Positions 43,479 through 53,180 of a DNA stretch of 64,000 nucleotides are shown here, piece by piece. The translations under genes and the position numbers were made by a program. Origin of the DNA: Nothophaeocryptopus gaeumannii (taxonomy: Eukaryota > Ascomycota > Dothideomycetes > Mycosphaerellales > Mycosphaerellaceae); contig JASISA010000010.1 in assembly GCA_031771865.1 (NCBI GenBank), positions 2,046,001 through 2,110,000 of the forward strand, in the 5' to 3' direction. Below the pieces are notes generated by a model that was not told the origin of the DNA, ran no database searches, and saw only the letters and a program-made list of their open reading frames with translations. Within the stretch, counting starts at the first letter, position 1. Each line of letters opens with the position of its first letter.

Positions 43479-44874
43479 ATAGCATATACGACTGTCATCA
43501 TGACTGGACCGTCCAGGACAGGAAGCTGGAACCCGGATCAAGTCGATTGAGTTTGGAAAGTAAGGAGGCAAGAATTGTTCAAGGCAAGTGCGCAAGCAAG
43601 CACAATACTGCGAGCTTGATAACAACATCGGGCTTTGTGGCATTGCGCTCATTGAAGAAAGCTGTTGAGAGTTTTGTTCTGCTATTTGGATCACAACATC
43701 TTGCGGGCAACTGCTCTCAGCAGATTTACATGAGACGTTTGTGTGTTTTGCCTGGGACGTTGAATGTGTGGTTGCTTTTCCAGCGAATGCTTCGCTAGCA
43801 AGATGGCTATGATGTATGAAGGAGTCTGGTAATGGCGTGTCTGTGTGGGAAAAGTACTGTGTTACAAGGCTCTTTGGCATGACGGCGTGACTGTTGGTAG
43901 ATGTACTATACCATGAAAGCATTCGATATCACATCACGTCGTTCCGCCAAGATGCCCGTCCTTCATAGCTCGTTCGTATCCTTGCCGGTGGTCATAGCGT
44001 GCCCTATGGTGTGTGTCCCTCGGACATTGAAACGCCTTGACAGAGACGCGTATAGTGTTGCATATCCACTCTAACAAAGACTTCTGAGAGCAAATTTGCC
44101 ATCGAGTGAACGGAGGTCGGATTTTCATACGTTGCTATCATTTACTTATCGAAGACATGGCTGTACACGTACGCTTTCATCAAGTCACATTATTTCCCAA
44201 AAAAGAAAATCTCGAATTCGCTTTAGAGCAGAGCACATGACACCTAATGTATACAGGTTCAAGCCAACAAAAAAAACAGCAATGCTTTATTTGAATACCT
44301 ATCTGAAACACTTTCGATATAACTGAAATCATTTCCCCGCCTCCTCGTTGTCGTTCTCGCCGTTGCTGACTTGGGGTAAAATCGTCTAAAGCCTAAGCTC
44401 TAAGCTCAGCTTTTCGGGCTCCATGCTTCATGACACAACACACAACACACGGCTATGACATTATGCTTTATGATGAATAGTGTAGCACCATGGGTAGGAA
44501 GACATGAAAGCGCGATGAGGCACAGACGCGCAAAGAAGTTTGAAGAGATGCACAATCTAAATGGTATCAAAGCGACGCCGCGATGGATGAGCAACATGCG
44601 TGCGATTCGGAGACCTACTTCTCTCCTCTCCTCCGCCACCATAATATAGCACGCAGCTGAAGGCATGCTCCTGGCAGATACGCCGGGGGCCTGCTGCCAA
44701 CGTAGGAATCTCACACGTCATTCCCTCCCTTGCTGTCTCCTCCCGAACCTCTATTCCATGACCTACCTGTCATCTTCACTCAATGATAAGAGAATCCTGA
44801 CGACCTCCATTACCATTCGCTCCACGCAAGGCTTTGATGAGCTGAGCTTCGACACCCCTATCTGCGGACGTTTC
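43479..44874. other. interval between convergent EMG1 and SPT10-like genes
   Basis: About 1.4 kb, probably holding the 3' UTRs of the two convergent genes. Open frames are short, with no recognisable domain. The part near 44200-44340 is notably A/T-rich, with an A run at about 44269-44277. Confidence 0.4.
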
Positions 44875-46422
44875 CTAGGCATTCCGCACACGGCGTGCTT
44901 GCTCGTGGATATATCCCGTGGACTCATGGGATATTTGCGACTCCAGCTCTTCCCGTAGTCGATTCGCCATATTCACGTCATCTCCCTTATCCTCAGGCGT
45001 CTCATCCAGCTGCATAGCCTGGCCGCTATCCCACTGCATGGACTGCATAATTTGCGGGTCGACTGGCATGTCGCCGTAATCAGCAGTGACGCCATCGTGA
45101 AATGACAGTCCCATCGGTGCTGGCGGCGCCGCAGGTTGGAGATTCCTTTCAGAACCTGCGTGCGAGAGCATTGGCTGTTGAGGAGGGGAGGTTCGTGGTG
45201 CCGAAAGGAGATGAGCAGGTGCACCAGCTATCACATCTGGAGTAGGCGAGTCTGCGGATGCTGTGACGGTTTGCCGACTACTGCGATTGGAGCCTCCTGG
45301 CGTAGAACCTCCCGTTGATGGCCCACGTCGGTTGCTCGAGTAGGAAGGAGTAGGCTTTACAGCGGTCGTGTCCTTGCACTCGACGCAGTTACGTATAGCT
45401 GCGCTGACAGTTTCCTTGATGCGAACCCAATGATACTTCTCCGCAATGCTCGCCGTCGTCTTGTTGATGCCGCCGTGATTTGCAGCGTGCGTGTTGCGAG
45501 CGATCTCGTATTGCTTGTGCGGGTCTGAAACCACCTCTTTTCCCTTGAGCATGAGCTTATCCTCATCGCCATCGCCAGACGTATCGGGCATAAGACGATA
45601 GTGCGTAGCCGCTGAACGTAGCCGAGACTTCTCCGCCCTATCAGAGCCGTTCGGATACGTGCCAGTCTTGAGGTAGAAGCGAATCTTATCGAAGCGTTCC
45701 TCAGTAACATACTCATCGCCTTCGCCACCAAGCTCTCGACCGAAGATGATGGCATCGATCATCTGATCTGGATAGTTCTTGAGATTGCCGCAGCCCTTGA
45801 CCCGCCCGATACGCTTGAACCCAAGGGCATCCCAAATGCGCAAAGAGGCCACGTTCGTCTCGTACACCAAATTGAAGACCGAAAAGGTGTAGCCGAGCTT
45901 TGGCGCCCACTCGAGATATCCCTCGCCCATCAACCTGCCGACACCTCGGTTGCGGGAGGCATCTGTGACGAGGAAGCCGCCATTGCAGACATGGCTGCTC
46001 CGACCAGGATAATTTGGCTTGACGTAGAAGCTGCCCAAGCATTCCTTAGCCCAGTCGACTCCACGCTCCTCCCATTGCGTAATCTCCTCCGGAGACTGAA
46101 CGTCTCCCATGACCATGATTGCGCCGAAGTTGCCAAACCAGTAGGGCGCGAAAGAGGAGAGTGCCATGGGCTCCATCATCGGGTATGTGTCTCCCTTCTC
46201 GATCTCGCGGTTCAGTAGCTCGCATAGATAGGCGGTCAGGTGCGGCGGTACTTGGTTCGGCGAGGAGAAAGGAACGAGGGTCGCAGTCGTCACTCGATCT
46301 CGAAGGGTGACTTGGCGGGGCTGTATCTCTGGTGGAAGAGGTCCATATGGCTCAGGGAAGGGCGGCTCGCCAGAGACCCGATAGATGGTCGGTGCCGTTG
46401 GGTCGTCGAGCATGGCCGGCAT
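44875..46422 (-). CDS. SPT10: Spt10-like protein: GNAT acetyltransferase fold plus HH-CC DNA-binding zinc domain
   Basis: A single exon from the ATG at 46422 encodes 515 residues. A GNAT-type N-acetyltransferase fold spans about residues 95-230, with NGGFLVTDASRNRGVGRLMGEGYLEW for acetyl-CoA binding and LVYETNVASLRIWDALGFKRIGRV. An integrase-type zinc domain follows at about 310-350: HAANHGGINKTTASIAEKYHW ... CVEC, with H-x3-H and C-x2-C ligands. This combination is that of yeast Spt10, which activates histone genes. The C-terminal 150 residues are Ser/Pro/Gly-rich and probably disordered. The frame remains open and proline-rich upstream of the chosen start to a CTAG, so an additional 5' exon is possible. 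Confidence 0.85.
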   Translation of the reverse strand: MPAMLDDPTAPTIYRVSGEPPFPEPYGPLPPEIQPRQVTLRDRVTTATLVPFSSPNQVPPHLTAYLCELLNREIEKGDTYPMMEPMALSSFAPYWFGNFGAIMVMGDVQSPEEITQWEERGVDWAKECLGSFYVKPNYPGRSSHVCNGGFLVTDASRNRGVGRLMGEGYLEWAPKLGYTFSVFNLVYETNVASLRIWDALGFKRIGRVKGCGNLKNYPDQMIDAIIFGRELGGEGDEYVTEERFDKIRFYLKTGTYPNGSDRAEKSRLRSAATHYRLMPDTSGDGDEDKLMLKGKEVVSDPHKQYEIARNTHAANHGGINKTTASIAEKYHWVRIKETVSAAIRNCVECKDTTAVKPTPSYSSNRRGPSTGGSTPGGSNRSSRQTVTASADSPTPDVIAGAPAHLLSAPRTSPPQQPMLSHAGSERNLQPAAPPAPMGLSFHDGVTADYGDMPVDPQIMQSMQWDSGQAMQLDETPEDKGDDVNMANRLREELESQISHESTGYIHEQARRVRNA

Positions 46423-47714
46423 TATGGGCGGTGGTGGCGAAGAGGGAGGTGGAGGTCGTGTGTCTAGTTGAAGTCAGCTATCTGCTCACCATGGAGTCGA
46501 AGTCGTGCGCGGAAAGCACGACGAGCAAAAGCAGTCCACGCGCCTAGCTCGGAGCGGAGTTGGACAGCGCGACCACGACCATCTTGAGCGCGCGCGTGAA
46601 GTATGATGATAACACAATGCGCGCTCATGGGGTTGATGATATTAGGGGATGGAGTCGGGGCGTACCTTTGTGATATGTTCTCTCTCAATTCCCGGCTGAG
46701 CAGACTGACAGTAACGGAGGGGGGATGGTACCTGCGTCGCACCTTTCATCACGATGAAAGTCTTGGCAACGCTTTCCTTTTGCGGGCTTTTCCTTCACAT
46801 CAACAACTTCACCTGCACGGATATGATATTCTCACATGCATTGACTGAAGACTTCAAGTTGCCCAGGTCCAGAGACTGTCATATCTCAATCAGAAGCCCA
46901 AGGGGCTGCTAGCGCTGGAACTGATGGAAAAACTGGGCGTCCCAGTCCTCTGCTCATTGTCTCTCACCATGATCTGGCTTCATGCCCAGACGAGATCACG
47001 ACACGCACGACGAATCTTCACCGATTAGAACAGGACGCCTTTCAGAGCCTCACCGTTATCCATGCCTTTACCAACTTGTCCGAGCCAGATATGCCTATCG
47101 ATTGCACTCGCAGATGTAGCGACAATAATTGCCACTCAATGTGCAAGCGCTCGGTGGCTAGATTCCAAGACCGCATCATCTCAGATGGCGAGCAAGGCAG
47201 CCTGGATGCAATTACGTCCCGGCATCGTAGGCCAGGCCACATGCCGGGTCTCGTTTCCACAAAGTCATGCTCGGACGTGAGAAAAGGACTCTCGGGTACG
47301 CTGGAGCCTTAACTTGAACATCGTGCAGTTCATAATAAACAGAGAGCTCCTGATCGCAGCCATCTAGATTGGGTTCCCCACTTTGGCCCCTAATACTTCT
47401 CCAGGGCTGAGCTTTTTGGTGCTTCCATTCCTGCTGCTATGAAGTTAATTGCAGTGTTTCGCCTACCGCAGCTGTTGCAAGCCGGCTTCGCATTCAAGTA
47501 CGTAAAAACAACACATAGCGCAAGCACCTCTGCAACATCACAATTGAGCTTACTTGGCAAGCCTAATACGATTCATCTACCCTGGCAAACCTCATGCTTA
47601 TAGGTGTTTGACATTCCGAGGGCCGGCATCTTGTATTGCCCATCTTGTGCAGCCACTACGCTTCAGACCTTGTTCACCAGGAGAGAACGCAGCGCAAATA
47701 GCACTATACTTCCA
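46423..47714. other. upstream region of the SPT10-like gene
   Basis: About 1.3 kb without a supportable gene. It should contain the SPT10 promoter and possibly a short 5' exon (a branch-like GCTGAC and a CTAG acceptor lie near 46470-46485, read leftward). Confidence 0.35.
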
Positions 47715-48590
47715 ATGGGATCATCTGCCATTTGCGTGGCGTGGAGAAATGCCGGACTTACCCCCGATGATTACGGCACAGCAATGCACTCCGCACTCTG
47801 GATCTTCTTGGTCCCTTACAGGCCACGAGGAAAGCGCCACGCTGACAGTCCTCAAACTGAAGGCAAGGCCGTTTCCGTGACCTCGATTCCTTGGACCAGT
47901 GCAGGAGCACTTGGCAAGGTGCGACCGCACGCCTGCTCAGTGCTAAGTCCTGAAAACTTCATTGTGTTACAGCGAAACTGCCCATTGTCACAACAGCGAC
48001 AAATCTTGAAGGAACCAATTTCGCAACAAACACCGTCCTCCGCAAGAATAGAGCACCATTGGCGATTGCCGCATAATGGATTCCAAATCTCAACGATATC
48101 TTTTGTAGAATGCATTCTACAAAACACTTGCCGTCGGGAGCAGAGTCAGACCATCTTGGCTTATTTACTCTTCCAGGTGCTTCGCATTCGAGCAATACCT
48201 GATTCGAATCTGACAAGACCACGTGGACGACCATCTGGGCCACGCCGTGACGATCTGATCGCTTTAGTACAAGGTACAACCTTCTTGCCATGCGAGACTG
48301 GACTGCCACCAATGCAGCCAAGCAAGAGCCAAGATATGCCGTGGGAAGAGGATCTTGCTCAGGCCGACCACCACAGCGACGGCAGTCGAGGCCTACGCAC
48401 AGCAGAGCACAGTGTTGAGAGAGCCCTTGACGGTCACCCTTCTACTGATGAACGTTATGAGAGGCGATTGAACGCTACCGGAATGTGTCGAAAGCGACTT
48501 GTACGAACGAGTAGTGCTGAGTTCCTTTCACAGAAAGAATCCAACCGCAACACGACCCGGACTGCACTTGGCAGGGTGGCCTATAGCTAG
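47715..48590 (+). CDS. hypothetical ORF with an AT-hook-like motif
   Basis: An open frame of 291 codons, unusually long for a non-coding interval. It shows no signal peptide or known domain. Near its middle it has RPRGRPSGPRRDD, whose Arg-Gly-Arg-Pro core resembles an AT-hook. Its C-terminal third is charged and polar. The opposite strand also carries a short cysteine-rich frame (47852-48127), so the coding strand is not certain. It could equally be a relic or a chance frame. Confidence 0.28.
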   Translation: MGSSAICVAWRNAGLTPDDYGTAMHSALWIFLVPYRPRGKRHADSPQTEGKAVSVTSIPWTSAGALGKVRPHACSVLSPENFIVLQRNCPLSQQRQILKEPISQQTPSSARIEHHWRLPHNGFQISTISFVECILQNTCRREQSQTILAYLLFQVLRIRAIPDSNLTRPRGRPSGPRRDDLIALVQGTTFLPCETGLPPMQPSKSQDMPWEEDLAQADHHSDGSRGLRTAEHSVERALDGHPSTDERYERRLNATGMCRKRLVRTSSAEFLSQKESNRNTTRTALGRVAYS

Positions 48591-48849
48591 CTCGATCGAA
48601 ACACCAGCCGCTTTCTTCAGTGTCCCTCGGAAATGTGTTCAAGCGCAAGGCTGCTACTCGACATACAGGCACGGCAGGCATGCAGCAGCATAGTGCTCCT
48701 TTGCATCTTCGCTTGATCGGACTTGATGTAAATCAGCCAAGAGAGTAACTGCAAGAATGTATTGATGGGCTGACTCCGTCTGCTTCTCCCGCAGGCTGAT
48801 GAATTGAACGATGTCTCCAGAGGATCAACTATCTTTGGGATCGAGATGA

Positions 48850-48857
48850 TATAAAAA
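48850..48857 (+). promoter_or_regulatory. TATA box of the Cx13-repeat secreted protein
   Basis: TATAAAAA lies 96-103 bp before the ATG at 48953, a normal spacing for a strongly expressed fungal gene. Confidence 0.6.
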
Positions 48858-48952
48858 GGCGAGAGAACCTCCGACTGTCAGAGGAACTCAGAGACAAATG
48901 ACGTTTGCTCAACAATCAAACCACTCATTCGAAGCATCGCTCACTTGTCAAC

Positions 48953-49846
48953 ATGAAGCTTTCTATCATCTTGGGCACTACCCTCTGCGCCATCGGCGCT
49001 GTCGCTGCTCCAGCACCAGACAACGGCTTGGGCGTGGAGGAGTTCCTCGCCCTAGCAAAGAGGACCACCACCTGCGACAAAAAGAAGAACGACTACTACG
49101 ACTGCAAGAAGTACGAAGACAAGGACTACAAGGACTACAAGGACTGCAAGAAGGGTAAGCCAGCCACTGAATCTCACATCGACTCATGCTGACCACGTCT
49201 CCAGACGAGGACAAGGAGAAATGGGGATACGATCAATGCAAGAAAGACTACGACAATAACAAGAAGTTGTATGATGATTGCAAGAAGGACGAAGACAAGG
49301 ATAAGTATGATTACGACAATTGCAAAAAGGAAGAGAAGAAGTGGGAGGATGAGTACAATAAGTGCAAGGACAAGAAGTAAGTCGCTTACCCATGACTTGC
49401 CCCCCAAGAAGACCTCTCTGACTGACTTGACTCCAGGTGCAAGGATGAGAAGAAGAAAGGCTGGGACGACGCCAAGAACAAGTGCAAGCCCAAGGAGGAC
49501 GAGTACAACAAGAAGAAGGTATTGCTTTCCCTCCTCCACCAACTTCAAGGATGAGAAGAAGAAAGGCTGGGACGACGCCAAGAACAAGTGCAAGCCCAAG
49601 GAGGACGAGTACAACAAGAAGAAGGTATTGCTTTCCCTCCTCCACCAACTTCAAGTTCTCCATTAACACTTTTCGTAGGACGGATGCGACAAGGACAAGT
49701 ACAAGCTCGACAAGAAGGACGAGGAATGCAAGAAGGAGGACAAGGACTACGACGACAAGAAGAAGACGTGCAACAAGGAGTATATGGAATATGATAATAA
49801 GAAGGACTGTGACAAGAAGAAGAAGGATTGGGAGAGCTGTAAATAG
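48953..49846 (+). CDS. secreted Lys/Asp-rich protein with cysteines every 14 residues
   Basis: Four exons (48953-49154, 49205-49376, 49437-49518, 49679-49846) give 207 residues when the duplicated exon copy is skipped. A signal peptide (MKLSIILGTTLCAIGAVAA) is followed by a short propeptide ending in LALAKR, a Kex2-type site. The mature part is almost entirely Lys, Asp, Glu, Tyr, Asn and Cys, with 14 cysteines at spacings 9, 13, 13, 13, 13, 13, 4, 14, 13, 13, 13, 12 and 9. Most units read C-K-K-(acidic/basic mix)-Tyr-Asp-x-C. A 14-residue period equals two heptads, so helices with cysteines on one face are plausible; this is inference. No known family is recognised. A TATA box and tight introns with CTGAC branch sites support a real gene. 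Its role is unknown: cell-wall, adhesive, metal-binding or effector functions are all conceivable. Confidence 0.82.
49444..49655 (+). repeat. perfect 106-bp tandem duplication across an exon/intron border
   Basis: Two copies (49444-49549 and 49550-49655) appear identical. Each has 75 bp of exon 3 coding sequence and the first 31 bp of the following intron. Only the second copy is followed by the rest of the intron (through CGTAG at 49678). Reading through the first 31 bp meets an in-frame TGA, so either copy 2 is skipped as part of a 160-bp intron, or a 31-bp intron would have to be removed, which would keep the frame and add 25 residues. Confidence 0.9.
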
Positions 49847-50440
49847 GTGCTGCTTGAGCATGAGAAGGAAAGATGGTGCGGGTGGGACACTCCTTTGAAG
49901 TATCGGACATCAGTCTGGTGTTGTATGGGTGGCAAAGTGGATTGTATATATGGCATTGGTATGCGACTGCTTCAAACGGTCAGAGCATGTGCGTTTTGCG
50001 TTTGTACGCAGCTCACTTTCACTTCACTTGCTTACGGGCGCTAGCGGCTTCACTGCTTCCACTTTCCAGCTTAATCTGACTTGCACGTCATCGACTTTCT
50101 TCTCATTGAACAAGAAACACAGAAACCTAACACAAAGACCAGTCGCAACTTCCTCGTGTTAGGGCACACAAAGTAGATTGTCTGCTCCGGCCATTACAGT
50201 CAGTGGAGCCGGTAAGCTGAACTTCATCATCTCCAGATGCTTGCTGACAATCAGCTCTGAGCGCGGTCATTCCCACAACTATGAAGCCGGACATGCCAGC
50301 GTGGTCGGACCAGGATCAGACGTGAGGACTATCATCCGAACAGGAAGAGCGTGCAGCTGAGAAGACGACCATCAGTCATAGGGGAACGAGACCATAACGA
50401 AAATAAGTCATAGTATCGTATCAGGTCCTACTGCGGACTA
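49847..50440. other. interval between the secreted repeat gene and the transporter
   Basis: 594 bp between convergent 3' ends; no gene or repeat recognised. Confidence 0.4.
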
Positions 50441-52235
50441 CTAGACCTTCGGCTCAACCCCAACCCTTGTCCTCTCCACAATCTCCCTCTCAATCCTCTC
50501 CCTCCTCTCCTCCTCCCCGGCACTCTTAGCATCCTTAAAAACAGTATCCATCTGCTCCAACGTCCTTCCCTTCGTCTCCGGCACAAAGAAAAACGTCCAC
50601 ACAAAACTCAACCCACAAAATACTGCGAAAAACACGTACGCGCCGTATCCCGTATTCTGTACCAGTGGAGGCGTAATCAGTCCAATAATGAAATTGTTAA
50701 GCCAATTTGAGCAAGTTGAAAGCGCCACACCTTTCGCACGGAGAGAGGAGGGAAATACCTCGGAAGGCATAGCCCAAGGAACAGGACCCCAGGAAGCGCC
50801 GAAAGAGACCATATAGAAAAGCAGCATAGCGACAGAAGCCCATCCTTGCGGTCGGTGGACGGGCCAGTTGGAGTCGTAGAGGCCTACGAGAACGGCGATG
50901 ATGAGGTGGGAGATAAACATCAGAGCTGAGCCGGTGAGGAGTAAGGGGCGACGTCCAAAACGATCCATTGTCCAGAGAGAGGAGGTAACACCGACGAGCT
51001 GCATGATGTTGAGGACGCCGGACATGATGAGTTGCATGCTGTGATCCAAACCCATGGTCTCGAACAATGTTGGGCTGTAGTAGATAAGGGCATTGATCCC
51101 GACAAATTGTTGGAAGCTGGAAGGGGTGTTAGCATTTAGCACAGAGGGTGTGAGACTTGAATCGTGGTTCACTTACAACATGATGCCGATACCGACGTGT
51201 GTTCGCTTGATGCAGCCTTTCTTGAAGCAGTCCAGCCAGCTTGCGATCTCCAGCTTCATGCGGTTTGAAGTTGTTCGTTCTTGCAAGTGTGGATGTCTCT
51301 CGGCGTTGATCTCATTGTGTAGCGCAGCCTCAGCCCGAATGTCGCACCATTCCATTTGAACTCGGGAGTCGGTAGGCGGCAATTGTCTCAGCTTCGCCAA
51401 ATTCAACAGCGCCTCCTCATCCCGTCCCTTCGAAGCCAGCCATCTCGGCGAGAAAGGCAAGAAGAGAATCCCAACACCAAGTACCAACCCAGGAATAATC
51501 TGAATCAAAAACGGCAATCTCCAAGCCCACTCGCCCGCCACGTACTGCGTCCCATAAGTGATCCAGAAAGCCACCACGATCCCTGTAACGATCGAAAATT
51601 CCTCGAGAACGAGAAGACTCCCTCGAATCTCCGGCGGACTAATCTCACTGATATAGAGCGGCGCAACCATACTCAACATTCCAATCCCCAAACCGCCGAT
51701 AAACCTCGCCACAACCAGCATAGCATAATCCATCGCCGCAGTCTGCAGCGCAGAACCGACAGTGAAGACGCATACCGCAATGACGATGGAGTATTTCCTC
51801 GAATACTTATCCGCGATCCAGCCCTGATTCAATGCGCCGGCGTATGAGGGCACCAAGTTCAATCATGGCCGTCAACAATCCTTTCCAGAACCCCGCACCA
51901 CCAGATCCCTCCGCGATTCGAGTGAAGCGTTGAAGAAATTGTTGCTCGACGAGGATGACGGAGACGACGCCTTGATCGTAGCCGAATAAGAGTCCGCCCA
52001 TGGCTGAAAAGGCGGCGCAGAGGGCAACATAGTGCGAGCTGAAAATTCCTCGTAAACCGGGTTGACAATATGTTTCTCTTTGTGACCAGATGGCTTGGTC
52101 GGATGTAGTAACGCCCATGTTAGTGTTTGTGGCTGTCTCTTTTAGCGTGGCGTCTTGCGAATCTTGGTGGGTGGGTTTCTTGGTATAGTCCTTGTCCATC
52201 GCCAGGAGTGGCGGCGTTGGTGTTGTTGAAGCCAT
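50441..52235 (-). pseudogene. MFS sugar transporter, frameshifted
   Basis: From the ATG at 52235 the frame gives a polar N-terminal tail and the first membrane region (CAAFSAMGGLLFGYDQGVVSVILV), a classic sugar-porter start. It then reaches KGLLTAMIELGALI near 51847. There an extra four bases (net +1) shift the frame, and the expected continuation GALNQGWIADKYSRKYS resumes in the next frame. The rest is intact: VVARFIGGLGIGMLS, PLYISEISPPEIRGSL, WRLPFLIQIIPG, a 60-bp intron (51117-51176), FFQQFVGINALIYYSP, DRFGRRPLLL, and VPETKGRTLEQMD near the C-terminus. It is a hexose-transporter-type member of the major facilitator superfamily with 12 expected helices. No normal intron can absorb the shift, so this is a recent pseudogene or a sequence error. 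It is too far from the PKS to be the cluster exporter. Confidence 0.8.
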
Positions 52236-53180
52236 CTTGGGTGGCGGTGAAGGTTCTTCTCTCAACGAATTGTGTGCCAGTCAGCGCGGATCAATTGATC
52301 TCGCTGTGATGATTCTGTCTGGCTGGCTGAACGTTCGGAGTCGGAGGATGGTTGTTCAAGTTATACTGTTCGGGCCGAGAGAAGGTGGAGATGGATCCTT
52401 CAAACAACAAAATCAAGAAAATCGTTGGTCACGCGACAGCAGCGAGCATTAAAACATACAGACGAAACGTTCCCGTGACGGCCATGCCACTTACTGCAAG
52501 TCATCTCTTATATCGATCGCCAAACGCCGAACAATCTCACAGCCACGGCATATCCTCGTGGAAACCGAACCGATCGACACCGAAACAAATCGAAAAGGAA
52601 ACATACCCTGGTTTCCTCCCCTCTTCGCCTCCACGTTTCTCCGCGTCGGAAGAAAGTTACGCAGAAATAATGGGTCTTCCTTGGGGTTCTTCAATCGATT
52701 TGCGGCCATTGTCGGCCTCTGAAGAGGATGCCAATCCTTCATGACGATGAGCGGCGCTCAGGTTGCACAGAGCCTCATAGATCCTGGGTCAACCTACCTC
52801 CGCACCCTCCTGTCAAGTATACAGCGGCGACTACATGAGTGGAGCCCGGAATAACCGAACGTCCTAGCGTCGAATGGAAGCCGATGGATGAATCTTTTGC
52901 ACCGAGCGCGTCTTCTTATCACGCGTTCGTCTGGCTGTGCCTGCATTGTCGTTATCTGCGTCAAATTATCTATTGTACCTAGAGTCTTCCATGCTATCAT
53001 GTCGTACACGCACATTTTGTTGAGCAAAGTTCGCGAACTGTCGAGATTCGCGCGCTCGTAGTTATCAAGCCAGTATGGGTCAGATCATGTCCAGGCCATG
53101 AAGAGCAAATAAGCATCGAAGCACGACGGGCCTGGGCAAGCGAACAGGCACCATGAAACTAGCGTTCGTCAGCTTCGTGG
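52236..53180. other. interval between the transporter promoter and the RecQ 3' end
   Basis: 945 bp with no supportable gene; it should contain the transporter promoter and the helicase terminator. By eye no TCG-N5-CGA site was found in the first 500 bp, unlike the biosynthetic cluster promoters. Confidence 0.4.

Noticed and set aside
49184..49861. Hydrophobic 225-codon antisense frame across the Cx13-repeat gene
   Set aside because: It is the complement of Lys/Asp codons, which produces Leu/Val/Ile-rich text; it only mimics a membrane protein.
50441..52235. Sugar transporter as the exporter of the cluster product
   Set aside because: It is of the hexose-transporter type, frameshifted and about 25 kb from the cluster; the CTB4-type exporter belongs to another MFS branch.
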